Shown here piece by piece: positions 1-7,668 of a stretch of DNA of 64,000 nt. The translations under genes and the position numbers were made by a program. The DNA comes from Candidatus Woesearchaeota archaeon (lineage in GTDB: Archaea > Nanobdellota > Nanobdellia > Woesearchaeales > GW2011-AR9), in the NCBI GenBank assembly GCA_018696595.1, contig JABHQW010000008.1:332522-396521 (forward strand), given 5' to 3'. Each line of letters begins with the position of its first letter. The stretch's first letter is position 1. The notes under the pieces are model-generated. The model ran no database searches, had not been told where the DNA came from, and was given only the letters and a program-made list of their open reading frames with translations.

Positions 1-1
1 T

Positions 2-214
2 GATCTTCCAAAGCCAGTTACAGAAAAAGAAGTTGTTGAAGAAAATAAAGTAACACATTCTCCGGGTAAGTTTGTAGCTAGTGCTAGAAGTAACATTTAT
101 CATGAACCTAAATGCGAATGGGCAAAGAAAATCAAGACTGAAAGGCAAGTTTGGTTTAAAGATAAAAGAGAAGCACAACGTAAAGGTCATAGGAAACACA
201 CTTGTGTTAAGTAA
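2..214 (+). CDS. C-terminal end of a protein with an Ada-like zinc-binding domain (partial)
   Basis: The window opens inside a gene read in the frame ending at the TAA at 212-214; 70 residues are visible. The last 45 contain YHEPKCEWAKKI, a central VWFKDKREAQRKGHRKHTC and a final Cys. This resembles the small metal-binding module related to the N-terminal zinc domain of Ada (His/Cys pair, aromatic plus 'F.s.eeA...G.r.C'). In archaeal proteins such modules often sit at the C-terminus of membrane or coiled-coil proteins. The segment before it is Glu/Lys/Val-rich, probably a linker. The rest of the protein is outside the window, so its function cannot be named. Confidence 0.7.
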   Translation, partial: DLPKPVTEKEVVEENKVTHSPGKFVASARSNIYHEPKCEWAKKIKTERQVWFKDKREAQRKGHRKHTCVK

Positions 215-253
215 TTTTACTTTTTATTTTTTTCTTTTATTAGAGGTGGAAAA

Positions 254-706
254 ATGAATTTAATGAATTTGATTGAAAATATAGCTCAACAGTATAACTT
301 AGCACTTGAAAGTCATGATGAGGATGGGGACGTCGAGTATGGTGTGGATGGCACTCAACCAGTCATAGAAATGGCGAAATCTAATGGGTTGGGCGGTGAA
401 GGCGTAGAAGAAGTGCTGAATCTTGAATTGAAATTTGGTTTTATTAATAAAGGGAGTATGGAAAGCCAACCAGTTTCTTTGTCAAGAAAAGGGAATGAAG
501 CATACGTTGTTTTTGGAAGTGATGATACTTGGGAAGTTAAAGGGGATTTCACTCTTCCAAGTGTGTTGTTCTCTCATCTTAATAATGGAGAAGTTCAAGC
601 AAGAGATTATTTGCTAAGTGTAGGAAGTAAGAGTGGAGACTTGTATACTGTTGATTTGAATAAAGTTAAAGAAACAGGTGAGAAGTTAATAGATTATTTT
701 ATATGA
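254..706 (+). CDS. Hypothetical protein, 150 aa
   Basis: The ATG lies just behind a GAGGTGG ribosome-binding site (about 243-249), which fixes the start, although a second Met lies three codons on. The protein is acidic and soluble, with no signal peptide or membrane segment. Alternating polar and hydrophobic stretches suggest a mixed alpha/beta fold. I do not recognise a family. It follows the partial zinc-domain gene by about 40 bases and converges on lspA, overlapping its end by about 13 bases. Confidence 0.7.
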   Translation: MNLMNLIENIAQQYNLALESHDEDGDVEYGVDGTQPVIEMAKSNGLGGEGVEEVLNLELKFGFINKGSMESQPVSLSRKGNEAYVVFGSDDTWEVKGDFTLPSVLFSHLNNGEVQARDYLLSVGSKSGDLYTVDLNKVKETGEKLIDYFI

Positions 707-1176
707 TGTCTGTTTTTCTTTTTTTCTTTTAATTCTTCTTTAATACTATAAATGACCAACCCAACTACCGCAATTGATAAAGCAGAATCTGCAATGTTAA
801 AAGCAGGCCAGAAACTAAGATTGATGAAATCAATTACATAACCTCTAAAAAATCGGTCTAACAAATTTCCAACTACTCCTCCTAAAAATACAGCAAATAG
901 TATTTGAGGTATTTTTTCTGTTGGTATTTTCTTATAGTAAACAATAACCAATACCGCAACCATAAGAGAAACAATTCCTAGTAACAAAGCATTATCTTTC
1001 AGTATCCCAAATCCTGCTCCAGTGTTTTTGATAAAAGTTATTTTTAGATATCTAAACCCAAAATAAGGTTGAAACTTCAAAACTAAATATTTAGTTAATT
1101 GATCTAAAATTACTACCACAATAGCAATTAATGAGAATAAGAACTCTTTTTTTTGAAAAAATGTTTTCTTTACCAT
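694..1176 (-). CDS. lspA: Lipoprotein signal peptidase II (LspA)
   Basis: This 160-aa protein with four hydrophobic segments matches bacterial signal peptidase II in length and motifs. It has LDQLTKYLV near residues 24-32, NTGAGFG at 51-57, GNLLDR at 103-108, VIDF with Asp116, and FNIADS with Asp130. Asp116 and Asp130 correspond to the catalytic aspartyl dyad. The enzyme cleaves the signal peptide of diacylglyceryl-modified prolipoproteins just before the lipidated cysteine. Its ATG overlaps the stop of the upstream gene, so the two are translationally coupled. LspA is a bacterial hallmark and not expected in an archaeon. Lgt and five lipobox proteins in the same window support a real function. 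Assignment is strong; origin by transfer from bacteria is inferred. Confidence 0.93.
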   Translation of the reverse strand: MVKKTFFQKKEFLFSLIAIVVVILDQLTKYLVLKFQPYFGFRYLKITFIKNTGAGFGILKDNALLLGIVSLMVAVLVIVYYKKIPTEKIPQILFAVFLGGVVGNLLDRFFRGYVIDFINLSFWPAFNIADSALSIAVVGLVIYSIKEELKEKKKNRHHIK

Positions 1177-1565
1177 AATTTATCTTCTTTTTTAGCGGTT
1201 CCAGTAGAACTCTCAATGTTAGCAATTCTTTGATCCATAGAATTTAAGATTGCTTTAATCGTATCTAACTTACTGCTAAGCAGTTCCAATTCTCTAGTTG
1301 ATGATCCAGGAGTTTGCTGTTGTAATTGTTGAACCGCAGTTGGTTCTTGTTTTGGTTGTTCCCAAGGTTGTGATTTTGTTTCTTCTGTAGCTGGTTGATC
1401 AAACGGAGACTTTTCATCTAATCCTGCTGGTTTTTGATCTAGTCCCAAATCATCAGTTTTGAATAAGTCATCTCCTTTTTGCATTTCTTTATCTACACTT
1501 TTATCAAAATCAATATCAAAATCATCCTCTTTTTTCCAAAACATTAATTTGTCTAACACGCTCAT
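1170..1565 (-). CDS. Hypothetical acidic protein with C-terminal coiled coil, 131 aa
   Basis: It starts with a short basic/aromatic stretch containing FWKK, then a long Asp/Gln/Pro-rich disordered region. A C-terminal heptad region of about residues 90-120 follows (LELLSSKLDTIKAILNSMDQ). There is no membrane segment. A TATA-like stretch about 25 bases upstream of the ATG suggests a leaderless message. The stop overlaps the lspA start in an ATGGTAA arrangement, so the gene is the first cistron of an operon with lspA. A role linked to the membrane or to protein export is possible from context only; I do not recognise the family. Confidence 0.7.
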   Translation of the reverse strand: MSVLDKLMFWKKEDDFDIDFDKSVDKEMQKGDDLFKTDDLGLDQKPAGLDEKSPFDQPATEETKSQPWEQPKQEPTAVQQLQQQTPGSSTRELELLSSKLDTIKAILNSMDQRIANIESSTGTAKKEDKLW

Positions 1566-1613
1566 AACAGGTAGAATTATTTTTTAGGTTTTAAATGTTT
1601 CTAGAAAACACTC

Positions 1614-1726
1614 TTTAATGAGCGTTTTATTTTAAAAAACATAAGTTTGCGGTGGGGGACGTCCCTTACGGGGGGGACCGCACTAGAAAATAACATCAAA
1701 GAAGCGAACTGGCCTTGCTCATTAAA
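1614..1726. ncRNA. Candidate structured RNA with a GC-rich core
   Basis: A perfect 10-bp inverted repeat, TTTAATGAGC at 1614-1623 and GCTCATTAAA at 1717-1726, closes a segment of about 113 bases. Inside, AGTTTGC (1644-1650) can pair with GCGAACT (1704-1710). A very GC-rich block with runs of five and seven G (1649-1681) carries GCGGT/ACCGC arms. Such GC islands in AT-rich archaeal intergenic DNA usually mark structured RNAs. A TTTTAAAT box at 1589-1596 would place a plus-strand start near 1616; a minus-strand box inside the neighbouring gene is also possible, so orientation is open. I do not recognise the family. Confidence 0.5.
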
Positions 1727-2233
1727 TTAAATACTTCTAGAAATATTCCTTTTATTATAATCGCTCAAAACATTTTCTGTGATATTTAGGAATTCTTTAG
1801 TTAATTGTAAATAATCTCTAATATCGTTTATTGAAAGAGTTTTAAGCATATAATCTTTATTACAAATAACAAACTTATTTCCTCGTTGAAATGCCATTGG
1901 ACTTTTCTTATGCAATTCTATGATTTCTTTTAGTTCCATATACAAAACCATATACCTTGTGGGGATCTTATTTCTGGGAACTGACTTTTGTCTGAACAAG
2001 TTAAATTTACTTCTTGGATCTTCATTGTAAATTGGAACTAATCTCAACAACCTTTCATATGTTAAAATTGCGTCCATTGAATACTTAAATGATTCAACTA
2101 AATTATCAATAACTCCAATTAAAAGTTTAGGGTCTTTTACTGTTGGGAATGTTACATTAAGCAAATGTCTAGCACCTTCATATTTCTGAGTAGCATACTC
2201 TTTCGCTTTAAGAAAATCTGTTGAAGTTTCCAT
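1727..2233 (-). CDS. Hypothetical helical protein, 168 aa
   Basis: The sequence looks all-alpha, with long amphipathic helices (for example LLIGVIDNLVESFKYSMDAI) and no membrane segment. The general pattern is reminiscent of HEPN-like helical bundles, but no diagnostic R-x4-6-H motif is evident. Another 168-aa helical protein at 25646-26152 has a similar VI-N-V...helix...ALL pattern and may be a distant paralogue. It stands alone on its strand between a structured RNA candidate and a small conserved unknown. Function unknown. Confidence 0.65.
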   Translation of the reverse strand: METSTDFLKAKEYATQKYEGARHLLNVTFPTVKDPKLLIGVIDNLVESFKYSMDAILTYERLLRLVPIYNEDPRSKFNLFRQKSVPRNKIPTRYMVLYMELKEIIELHKKSPMAFQRGNKFVICNKDYMLKTLSINDIRDYLQLTKEFLNITENVLSDYNKRNISRSI

Positions 2234-2282
2234 TATTTACTTAGAAAGTTGTTGGGGTATAAAATATTTGTGGGAAAATAGC

Positions 2283-2555
2283 TTAACAACCAAGAGAATT
2301 CAAATCATTTAACATTCCTAAATACTCAATAACTGCTCTGTCTACTTTTTGTTCTAATCCTTTTTCTGGATAATAACTTTTTATATTAAATTTTAATGGA
2401 GAAAATAAGGGTACTTCTGGGGAATAAACTTTTATTCTTTCATCATCTGCGCTCACAATAACATTTATTGGTCTTCCTGGGGGGGACTCTCTTTTGTAAG
2501 TTCTTGTAATGGATGTTTCTTCTACTAACTCCAAAAAAGGTTGACCAGAATTCAT
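2283..2555 (-). CDS. Hypothetical protein, 90 aa, in the NAC operon
   Basis: A small soluble protein, probably beta-rich in the first half (ITRTYKRESPPGRPINVIVS, then DDERIKVYSPEVP) with a C-terminal helix. Its ATG begins directly after the stop of the NAC gene, so it is the last cistron of the Sec61-beta/NAC operon. Context suggests something around nascent chains or translation, but no family is recognised and no catalytic motif is seen. Confidence 0.65.
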   Translation of the reverse strand: MNSGQPFLELVEETSITRTYKRESPPGRPINVIVSADDERIKVYSPEVPLFSPLKFNIKSYYPEKGLEQKVDRAVIEYLGMLNDLNSLGC

Positions 2556-2556
2556 T

Positions 2557-2901
2557 TTACTCTTCTTTGTTAAAACTCATAATTGCTTCTGCTAAATCTC
2601 CTTCAGCCCCTTCAATTGCTGCCTTGGCTTGTTCTTCAGAAACGTTAGCTTGTTCCATTACAGTTTTAACATCATCTTCAGAAATGTCGGGAGCTGTTGA
2701 CAATTCTCTCTCTTCAACATTTCCAGAAATCTGAAAGTTTTCTTGGCCCATCATGTTAACTTTCGCCACACTTGGGTTTGTAATAATAATTTCTTTATCT
2801 GCAGTTTTAATAATAACTTCAGTTGCAGGAATATCAACTTGTTGGATTCCCATCTGCTTCATCATCTGTTGCATTTTCCGGGGATTCATTCCTGGCATCA
2901 T
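2557..2901 (-). CDS. nac: Nascent polypeptide-associated complex protein (archaeal NAC)
   Basis: About 114 aa. The N-terminus is Met/Lys-rich (MMPGMNPRKMQQMMKQMG). A six-stranded NAC barrel follows (TEVIIKTADKEIIITNPSV...), and a C-terminal UBA domain contains ISEDDVKTVMEQANVSEEQA. This is the normal archaeal homodimeric NAC, a ribosome-associated factor that contacts emerging chains. An upstream in-frame TTG exists, but the ATG at 2901 overlaps the Sec61-beta stop in the usual ATGA manner and is preferred. Cotranscription with the translocon subunit fits its role in handing chains to targeting factors. Confidence 0.93.
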   Translation of the reverse strand: MMPGMNPRKMQQMMKQMGIQQVDIPATEVIIKTADKEIIITNPSVAKVNMMGQENFQISGNVEERELSTAPDISEDDVKTVMEQANVSEEQAKAAIEGAEGDLAEAIMSFNKEE

Positions 2902-3071
2902 GAGAACCAATTTCCTCCAAAGTAATGTAACAGAATGATAATAATCATTATAACTATGCTAAGAACAATAACTGCTGCTGGAGAGAATTCAATCTTTGAC
3001 TTAAATTCATCGAAGTATCTTGTTAGTCCACCTTGCCCAGAAGGCATTCTTATTTTATTGTCACGTGCCAT
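2898..3071 (-). CDS. secG: Preprotein translocase Sec61-beta/SecG-type subunit
   Basis: A 57-aa protein starting MARDNKIRMPSGQGGLTRYF. It carries the Sec61-beta signature (PSGQGGLTRYFDE...SP) followed by a single C-terminal membrane helix of about residues 32-51 rich in Ile/Val. It is the small tail-anchored subunit of the SecYEG/Sec61 channel. It is the first gene of the operon with NAC, overlapping it by ATGA. A TATA box (TTATAAAA) 25 bases upstream predicts a nearly leaderless transcript. Confidence 0.93.
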   Translation of the reverse strand: MARDNKIRMPSGQGGLTRYFDEFKSKIEFSPAAVIVLSIVIMIIIILLHYFGGNWFS

Positions 3072-3093
3072 GTTAATTGTCTAATTTTATAGG

Positions 3094-3101
3094 TTTTATA
3101 A
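3094..3101 (-). promoter_or_regulatory. TATA box of the Sec61-beta/NAC operon
   Basis: TTATAAAA on the minus strand lies about 25 bases before the Sec61-beta ATG, the archaeal TBP spacing for a transcript starting at or next to the start codon. Confidence 0.6.
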
Positions 3102-3139
3102 GGTTTTTGGAAATAATCTTTAATTTAGTACTGGAAATT

Positions 3140-3147
3140 TTTATAAA
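3140..3147 (+). promoter_or_regulatory. TATA box of the pilin-like gene at 3170
   Basis: TTTATAAA lies 26 bases before the ATG at 3170. It supports that ATG rather than the upstream in-frame start at 3077, because the box lies inside the longer reading frame. Confidence 0.65.
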
Positions 3148-3169
3148 CCTAGTTGTTTTTATTCTTAAG

Positions 3170-3994
3170 ATGAAAAAAAGAGGTCAAGTAACAATATTTA
3201 TGATTTTGGGAATATTTGTACTTATTACTGTTTTTTCTTTTGTCTTTCTGAACAATTATACAAAAACAAAACAGCTTGAACAGGATGTAACAGATGGGTT
3301 AGAATTAAATCTTAATTCCGAGAGAGTTAATAACGCAGTTACTTGGTGCATTAATGATATTGGTGGTAAAGCCATACTAAATCTTGGTGCTTATGGTGGT
3401 AAACAAGAGCTAGTTGGCAATTTCTTTGATGAAGAATTATTTGATGCCAATTATCTCTATTATTTTGGAGAAAAACAAACTTCTTCGATAGAAGAGATGG
3501 AAGATTCTTTAAGTATTATGATGGAAGAACATTTAGAAGACTGTGTGGATAAACTAACAAAAAAAGAATCCATTAATGTGGAAGAAAATATTGTCAACCA
3601 CGATTTAATCTTTGAATCGTTTCAAGTAGATAAAGGCAAAATCAACACATCTACAGAAATAATTGACGAGGCAGTAATGTTCACAGTAAACTGGCCATTA
3701 AAATTAAAATTTAGGGACCAAGAGAAAGAAATTTCTAATTTCCCCACCAAAAAGATCGAGGTTGATTTAAACCGGACAGCTAATTTTGTTGAAGATTTTG
3801 TTGAACGGTTACAAGTCAACCCTTACTTTATCGATGTTGTTTATCTTTTAAAACAAAATTATACCATTGACTTAACAATGTTAAATAACGACACTTACGT
3901 TTTTTTAATTACTGACAACAATTCAATAATTAATCATGAACCATTAAAATTCTTATGGGCAGCAAAATTAAACAATACTGGGGTGTTGATATGA
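3170..3994 (+). CDS. Secreted protein with type IV pilin-like N-terminus, 274 aa
   Basis: The chosen start gives MKKRGQVTIFMILGIFVLI, a basic stretch followed by a hydrophobic helix. This resembles class III (pilin-type) signal peptides, processed by a prepilin peptidase just before the hydrophobic segment. The remaining 240 residues are extracytoplasmic in this model and include two Cys, consistent with a disulfide. The longer reading frame from 3077 runs through the promoter and is rejected. The stop overlaps the next ATG (ATGA), so the secreted protein at 3991 is coupled to it. The family appears common in DPANN genomes; precise function unknown. Confidence 0.75.
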   Translation: MKKRGQVTIFMILGIFVLITVFSFVFLNNYTKTKQLEQDVTDGLELNLNSERVNNAVTWCINDIGGKAILNLGAYGGKQELVGNFFDEELFDANYLYYFGEKQTSSIEEMEDSLSIMMEEHLEDCVDKLTKKESINVEENIVNHDLIFESFQVDKGKINTSTEIIDEAVMFTVNWPLKLKFRDQEKEISNFPTKKIEVDLNRTANFVEDFVERLQVNPYFIDVVYLLKQNYTIDLTMLNNDTYVFLITDNNSIINHEPLKFLWAAKLNNTGVLI

Positions 3995-5940
3995 AAAGAC
4001 TTATTGTTTGTTTTGGGTTGTTGGTTTTATTGTTCCCTTTAGTTTGTGCTGCTGAAGATAGTTATGAAGTCAATTATGCTAGTGCTGAATCAATAATCAT
4101 GGCTCCTAAAGACTTTGAGATTGATGCTGCTGAAGCATTAAAAGAAGGCAATGGTCATGTTTTAAATGAAGACCAATGGGCTCAAGAAGGTAACCTTAAT
4201 AAAATCCCCTCAGGAGACTTAAAAAAATATCCTAAGGCCTGGGACGCTGTTTCTACAAAACATGGTCTTGGAAAAGCAACTTTGAATTTAGGAAATGTGG
4301 TTTACAAAGATGGGCTTCTTAGTAATGGTGATACTACTTTAGATTTAAACAATTTTAACGGAGCAATAATCTCCTCTTTAAATGGTGGCGGTTTTACAAT
4401 TAAAAAAAAGTCTACCTCTTTAGGAGAATTTAATCTTGGTGATAGTAAAATTAATTTAGATGATTTCCAGGCTGGTGCAGAGGTTAAAGAAATTAATGGT
4501 GAACTTAATATTATTCTTTCTAAAGGAGCAAGAATGACTGATTCTAAAGGTACAGAAATTGTTGCTTTAGCAAAAGATACAATTGTTACTTTAGGTGAAG
4601 ATAAACTAAACGTTGAAGGGATTGCTTTAACTTTTGATGCGCTTGGCAATAAAGGTTTTATTGGCGATCCTACATCAAAACTTAAGGGTGCGTTATCTTA
4701 TGATTATACTGACTTAAAACAAGAACTAGAAAATGGAGTTGTTTTATTATCTGACGGTACTTTTTTGGGTGATCAGAAATATTTAGATGGCTTAAAGGGA
4801 AACATTAAAGAAATTCTTGGTAGTGTTGATCCAAGTAAAATGACTCTCAAAAGAGTAAATGATGCTCTTGCAAAATCAATGGATGAGAAATATGCTGAGC
4901 CCATTAAAGAATATCAAGATAATCTTGAAAAACTTTTTGCAAGTCAGGGGAAAGAATTGTCTAAAGTTCAAGATGAGATGAAAAAAATGGAAGAACAGTT
5001 TGGGTCTGAGCTTTCTACTCAGCTGGCAAATTTTGACCAATATAAGAAAGATTTACTTGCCACTGGCGAAGAACTTAGTCAACCCCTTTTACAATACGCC
5101 CAACAAATTGAAGAATATAAAGATGAAATTGAAAATTTGCCTGATGCAGCACAACAACAATTGATTCAATATTTAGAAGGAAATAAAGCAATTGAGGAAA
5201 CCATTGCAAAACTTAGTGGTGCAATTGAGCCTTTAACTGAACATATTGAAACTTTTAAAGAGTATCAAGAACAGGCCGAGAAAATTAATGATAACATTAA
5301 ACAAGGAAAAAGACTGGCCAACAGATTTGATTTACCTTCTGAAATGGGCCAGGCTGTTGGGGCGGCTGCTTATTTCGCCAAAGATTATTTTCCAACTATT
5401 GATTATGCAACAGAGGACGGGGTGTTGCAAACAGGAGTTTTTTTAGCAGAACGAGGTTTTTTACCAACCGCTTATGTTCAAACACAAGGTACTGCTTGGA
5501 CTCTTACTGGGGCAGCAACTGTTGAAGAAATTCAAGCTCAAGGAGCATTTGTTCTCAATCCAGAAGTACCTCTAAATATACTTGTTGAAGCAAGTACAAA
5601 AAGGGGGGCTCAAGCTAGTTTTAATTACTTATCTAATGTTGGTGCTTTTAGTGCAGTTGTTGGTCAGAAGGGTTTTGGCGGGGCTTATAATTCTGAGAAT
5701 GCAAAAGCTGAAGTAACCGTTAGTCCAAATGGAGATTTTAATGTTAAGGGTGGTGCAGAAATTGCAGGCCAGGGTTCTTTAGTTGCTGAAGTTGAAATGA
5801 AAGATGAGAACTTAGTGGCGGGAGCTTCTTATCAAACAAAGATTGGTGATTCTGTTACTGCTGAAGTTAATGCCAATTATGGCAGCGTAGAAGGTAAAGA
5901 AGATTATTCGGCGGGCTTTGCTGTTCAAGCGACCTGGTAA
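3991..5940 (+). CDS. Secreted stalk-like protein with coiled coil and beta-rich C-terminus, 649 aa
   Basis: An N-terminal signal peptide ends near residue 21 (FPLVCAAEDS). It lacks a valid lipobox because Val precedes the Cys, so ordinary signal peptidase is expected. Residues about 40-260 are beta-solenoid-like with repeated Gly/Asn/Leu turns. Residues about 280-450 are strongly helical and coiled-coil (many Glu/Lys/Gln heptads). The last 150 residues alternate polar and hydrophobic residues like membrane beta strands and end in FAVQATW, an aromatic C-terminus. The order passenger, stalk, barrel-like end recalls outer-membrane proteins, but homology is not established. It is coupled to the pilin-like gene by ATGA. 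Confidence 0.75.
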   Translation: MKRLIVCFGLLVLLFPLVCAAEDSYEVNYASAESIIMAPKDFEIDAAEALKEGNGHVLNEDQWAQEGNLNKIPSGDLKKYPKAWDAVSTKHGLGKATLNLGNVVYKDGLLSNGDTTLDLNNFNGAIISSLNGGGFTIKKKSTSLGEFNLGDSKINLDDFQAGAEVKEINGELNIILSKGARMTDSKGTEIVALAKDTIVTLGEDKLNVEGIALTFDALGNKGFIGDPTSKLKGALSYDYTDLKQELENGVVLLSDGTFLGDQKYLDGLKGNIKEILGSVDPSKMTLKRVNDALAKSMDEKYAEPIKEYQDNLEKLFASQGKELSKVQDEMKKMEEQFGSELSTQLANFDQYKKDLLATGEELSQPLLQYAQQIEEYKDEIENLPDAAQQQLIQYLEGNKAIEETIAKLSGAIEPLTEHIETFKEYQEQAEKINDNIKQGKRLANRFDLPSEMGQAVGAAAYFAKDYFPTIDYATEDGVLQTGVFLAERGFLPTAYVQTQGTAWTLTGAATVEEIQAQGAFVLNPEVPLNILVEASTKRGAQASFNYLSNVGAFSAVVGQKGFGGAYNSENAKAEVTVSPNGDFNVKGGAEIAGQGSLVAEVEMKDENLVAGASYQTKIGDSVTAEVNANYGSVEGKEDYSAGFAVQATW

Positions 5941-5954
5941 TTTGATAATCCGTT

Positions 5955-6395
5955 TTAATCTACTTTATCTTCTAACGCTTCATCTAAAAGATGAAAACTA
6001 AATGGTTTTCCAACAATTTCTACGCTCTCGAGGTTATTTTCTCCAAAAAATGCTTCGTTGTATCTTGAAGCTAAGGTAGTTGTAACTACAACCTTACCAG
6101 AATATTCAGAACTGGAAATTGCATCTAAATATCTTTTAACAAATATTTCTGTTACATCCCCTTGACGAAAAGCTTCAGCATTAAGAACGGCAGCATTATA
6201 ATTCCCTGCAGTTAATATTCCTACTAAATCTGTTTCATTAGCAAATGTTAAGATCTCTTTATCTTTATTTATTGGATTAGAACCAAAAATACTTTCTTCT
6301 GGTAGGTATAAATTAACTTGATGCCCTATTTGGGATAGATGTCTTTCAGTTAACTCTCTATGTAATGGGTTTTCTTCAACGTATAATATTTTCAT
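5955..6395 (-). CDS. Degenerate response-regulator receiver domain protein, 146 aa
   Basis: Single receiver-like (CheY-fold) protein. It keeps acidic residues Glu7/Glu8 after beta-1 (ILYVEENP), a Thr cluster at 104-106 (VVVTTTLA) and the Lys-Pro-Phe at 130-132 that closes the phosphorylation pocket. At the position of the phosphoacceptor Asp it has Asn72 (NAAVLNAEAF), and the acid pocket is Glu-Glu rather than Asp-Asp. It is therefore probably a pseudo-receiver that works without phosphorylation by a histidine kinase. No output domain is attached and no kinase is seen nearby. It is convergent with the stalk protein gene. Confidence 0.75.
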   Translation of the reverse strand: MKILYVEENPLHRELTERHLSQIGHQVNLYLPEESIFGSNPINKDKEILTFANETDLVGILTAGNYNAAVLNAEAFRQGDVTEIFVKRYLDAISSSEYSGKVVVTTTLASRYNEAFFGENNLESVEIVGKPFSFHLLDEALEDKVD

Positions 6396-6430
6396 TTTAA
6401 TTTCTCCAAGAACATCTATTCCATATTAAA

Positions 6431-6760
6431 AGATAGGTAGGGCGGAATAAGCCGCCTTTTGTCAAACCCAAACAATTAACAATGTAATTGCGATGGTTTG
6501 TTTTAGCATTCTACTAAGCGTTGAACCAACTTGCACTGGTTAGTATTCGCCGTTTCATCGCTCCCATACAACATAGTCATGGGGTTAACTCATTGCTTTC
6601 TCAAGCAACTTCGCCACTATCATCCCGATGTATGGACGTGTCGTTTCTGAGCCATGGACAGCCATTTCTGACTCTCACTTCCGTGAGTAACCTTTCATAG
6701 TGGGCGGACTTTCCTAAGCGAATAAATTCACCTTCTGCTAAATACCGCTCCTACCTATTG
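6431..6760 (-). ncRNA. rnpB: RNase P RNA
   Basis: Read on the minus strand, the region has the conserved elements of RNase P RNA: AGGAAAGTCCGCCCAC (CR-I) near the 5' end, CAGAAACGACACG (CR-II/III, archaeal form) in the middle, and ACAAAAGGCGGCTTATTCCG at the 3' end. The outermost helix P1 is formed by ATAGGTAGG and CCTACCTAT. It is the catalytic RNA that trims 5' leaders from pre-tRNAs. Length, about 330 nt, is normal for archaea. A TATA box lies about 25 bases before the predicted 5' end. Confidence 0.95.
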
Positions 6761-6778
6761 GTTCATTTTGTCCGGGTT

Positions 6779-6786
6779 TTTATAAA
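6779..6786 (-). promoter_or_regulatory. TATA box of RNase P RNA
   Basis: A symmetric TTTATAAA lies about 20-26 bases before the predicted 5' end of RNase P RNA on the minus strand. Confidence 0.6.
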
Positions 6787-6840
6787 TGTTTTCTTATATT
6801 TTAGATAATTAACTACTTTATAGTAATAAAATAAGAAACA

Positions 6841-6848
6841 TTTATAAA
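6841..6848 (+). promoter_or_regulatory. TATA box of the gene at 6872
   Basis: TTTATAAA 27 bases upstream of the ATG; predicts a leaderless message divergent from RNase P RNA. Confidence 0.6.
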
Positions 6849-6871
6849 GTCTTTCGTCATTATCTATTATT

Positions 6872-7639
6872 ATGATACTTATAGATCCTGAGACTAATTG
6901 TACTGCTTTAAATCTTGATCAATTAGTAGAAAATGTTAATGTAATTAGAAAAGAAGTAGACTCTCGTATAATCAAACCACCTTCTTATTTTCTCATTGAC
7001 TTAATGAGCAAAATGCTCATTGGTCCTGAAGAGAGAGGGGTTGAATTGTTCTTAATAGATCATATTATGAAATATAATGGAGAAGTACAAATTGATAGAA
7101 GTTATTCTCACCGTGGAAAAAAATTCGTTGATGTGAAATTTAAACCTGTTATTCCCGAAAGTGATATTTTAGTGCATCAAGCGTGGTTAAGAACTGGTGA
7201 TTCACTTAAAAAAGGAGTAGATAGAATACTAAGAAACCAGGTTATAGGAAATCCTGGAGTTGATAGGGCAACATATTTGAAAGAAGCTTCTTTACCAGGC
7301 GGAGATGATGATGATCTTGGTATCAATGGTTGGATGTTTTCTTTAGATTATCAAACCATTTACTCCGTTGCATTACAGTTTGAAATTGATGTTGAAGAAT
7401 TACAAAAAACAAGGAACATTTTTTATGATCCAGAAGGTCTTGCTGGTGCACAATTTGGTAACAACATTGAATATTTGTCAACATACTTTGTTTTTGGTGG
7501 AATCCCTTGTCAAGCAATTAGAAATATTCAATATTGTGTTATGGATCCACAACCAATCACTGAAGATGATAAAGATCAATTTATTATTCATCCGGATGGT
7601 AGAACTTTAAGACAGTTTTTAGAACCTTCAAAGATCTAA
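6872..7639 (+). CDS. Hypothetical protein, 255 aa
   Basis: A soluble protein without signal peptide or membrane segment. It has scattered hydrophobic strands and two Cys-containing segments near the C-terminus (GGIPCQAIRNIQYCVMD) but no regular metal-binding spacing. The TATA box at 6841-6848 and lack of a ribosome-binding site indicate leaderless expression. I do not recognise the family. Base composition matches the neighbours, so nothing marks it as foreign. Confidence 0.7.
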   Translation: MILIDPETNCTALNLDQLVENVNVIRKEVDSRIIKPPSYFLIDLMSKMLIGPEERGVELFLIDHIMKYNGEVQIDRSYSHRGKKFVDVKFKPVIPESDILVHQAWLRTGDSLKKGVDRILRNQVIGNPGVDRATYLKEASLPGGDDDDLGINGWMFSLDYQTIYSVALQFEIDVEELQKTRNIFYDPEGLAGAQFGNNIEYLSTYFVFGGIPCQAIRNIQYCVMDPQPITEDDKDQFIIHPDGRTLRQFLEPSKI

Positions 7640-7668
7640 ACAATTTCAACAACAATAATTATATTTCT

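Noticed and set aside
3077-3169. Upstream extension of the pilin-like protein by 31 residues
   Set aside because: It runs through the TATA box at 3140 and the divergent Sec61-beta promoter; the ATG at 3170 gives a proper pilin-type signal.
4302-4649. Minus-strand ORFs opposite large surface genes, for example here and at 18888, 36851 and 42783
   Set aside because: They are antisense frames of genes with clear signals and domains, with no ribosome-binding site or family match.
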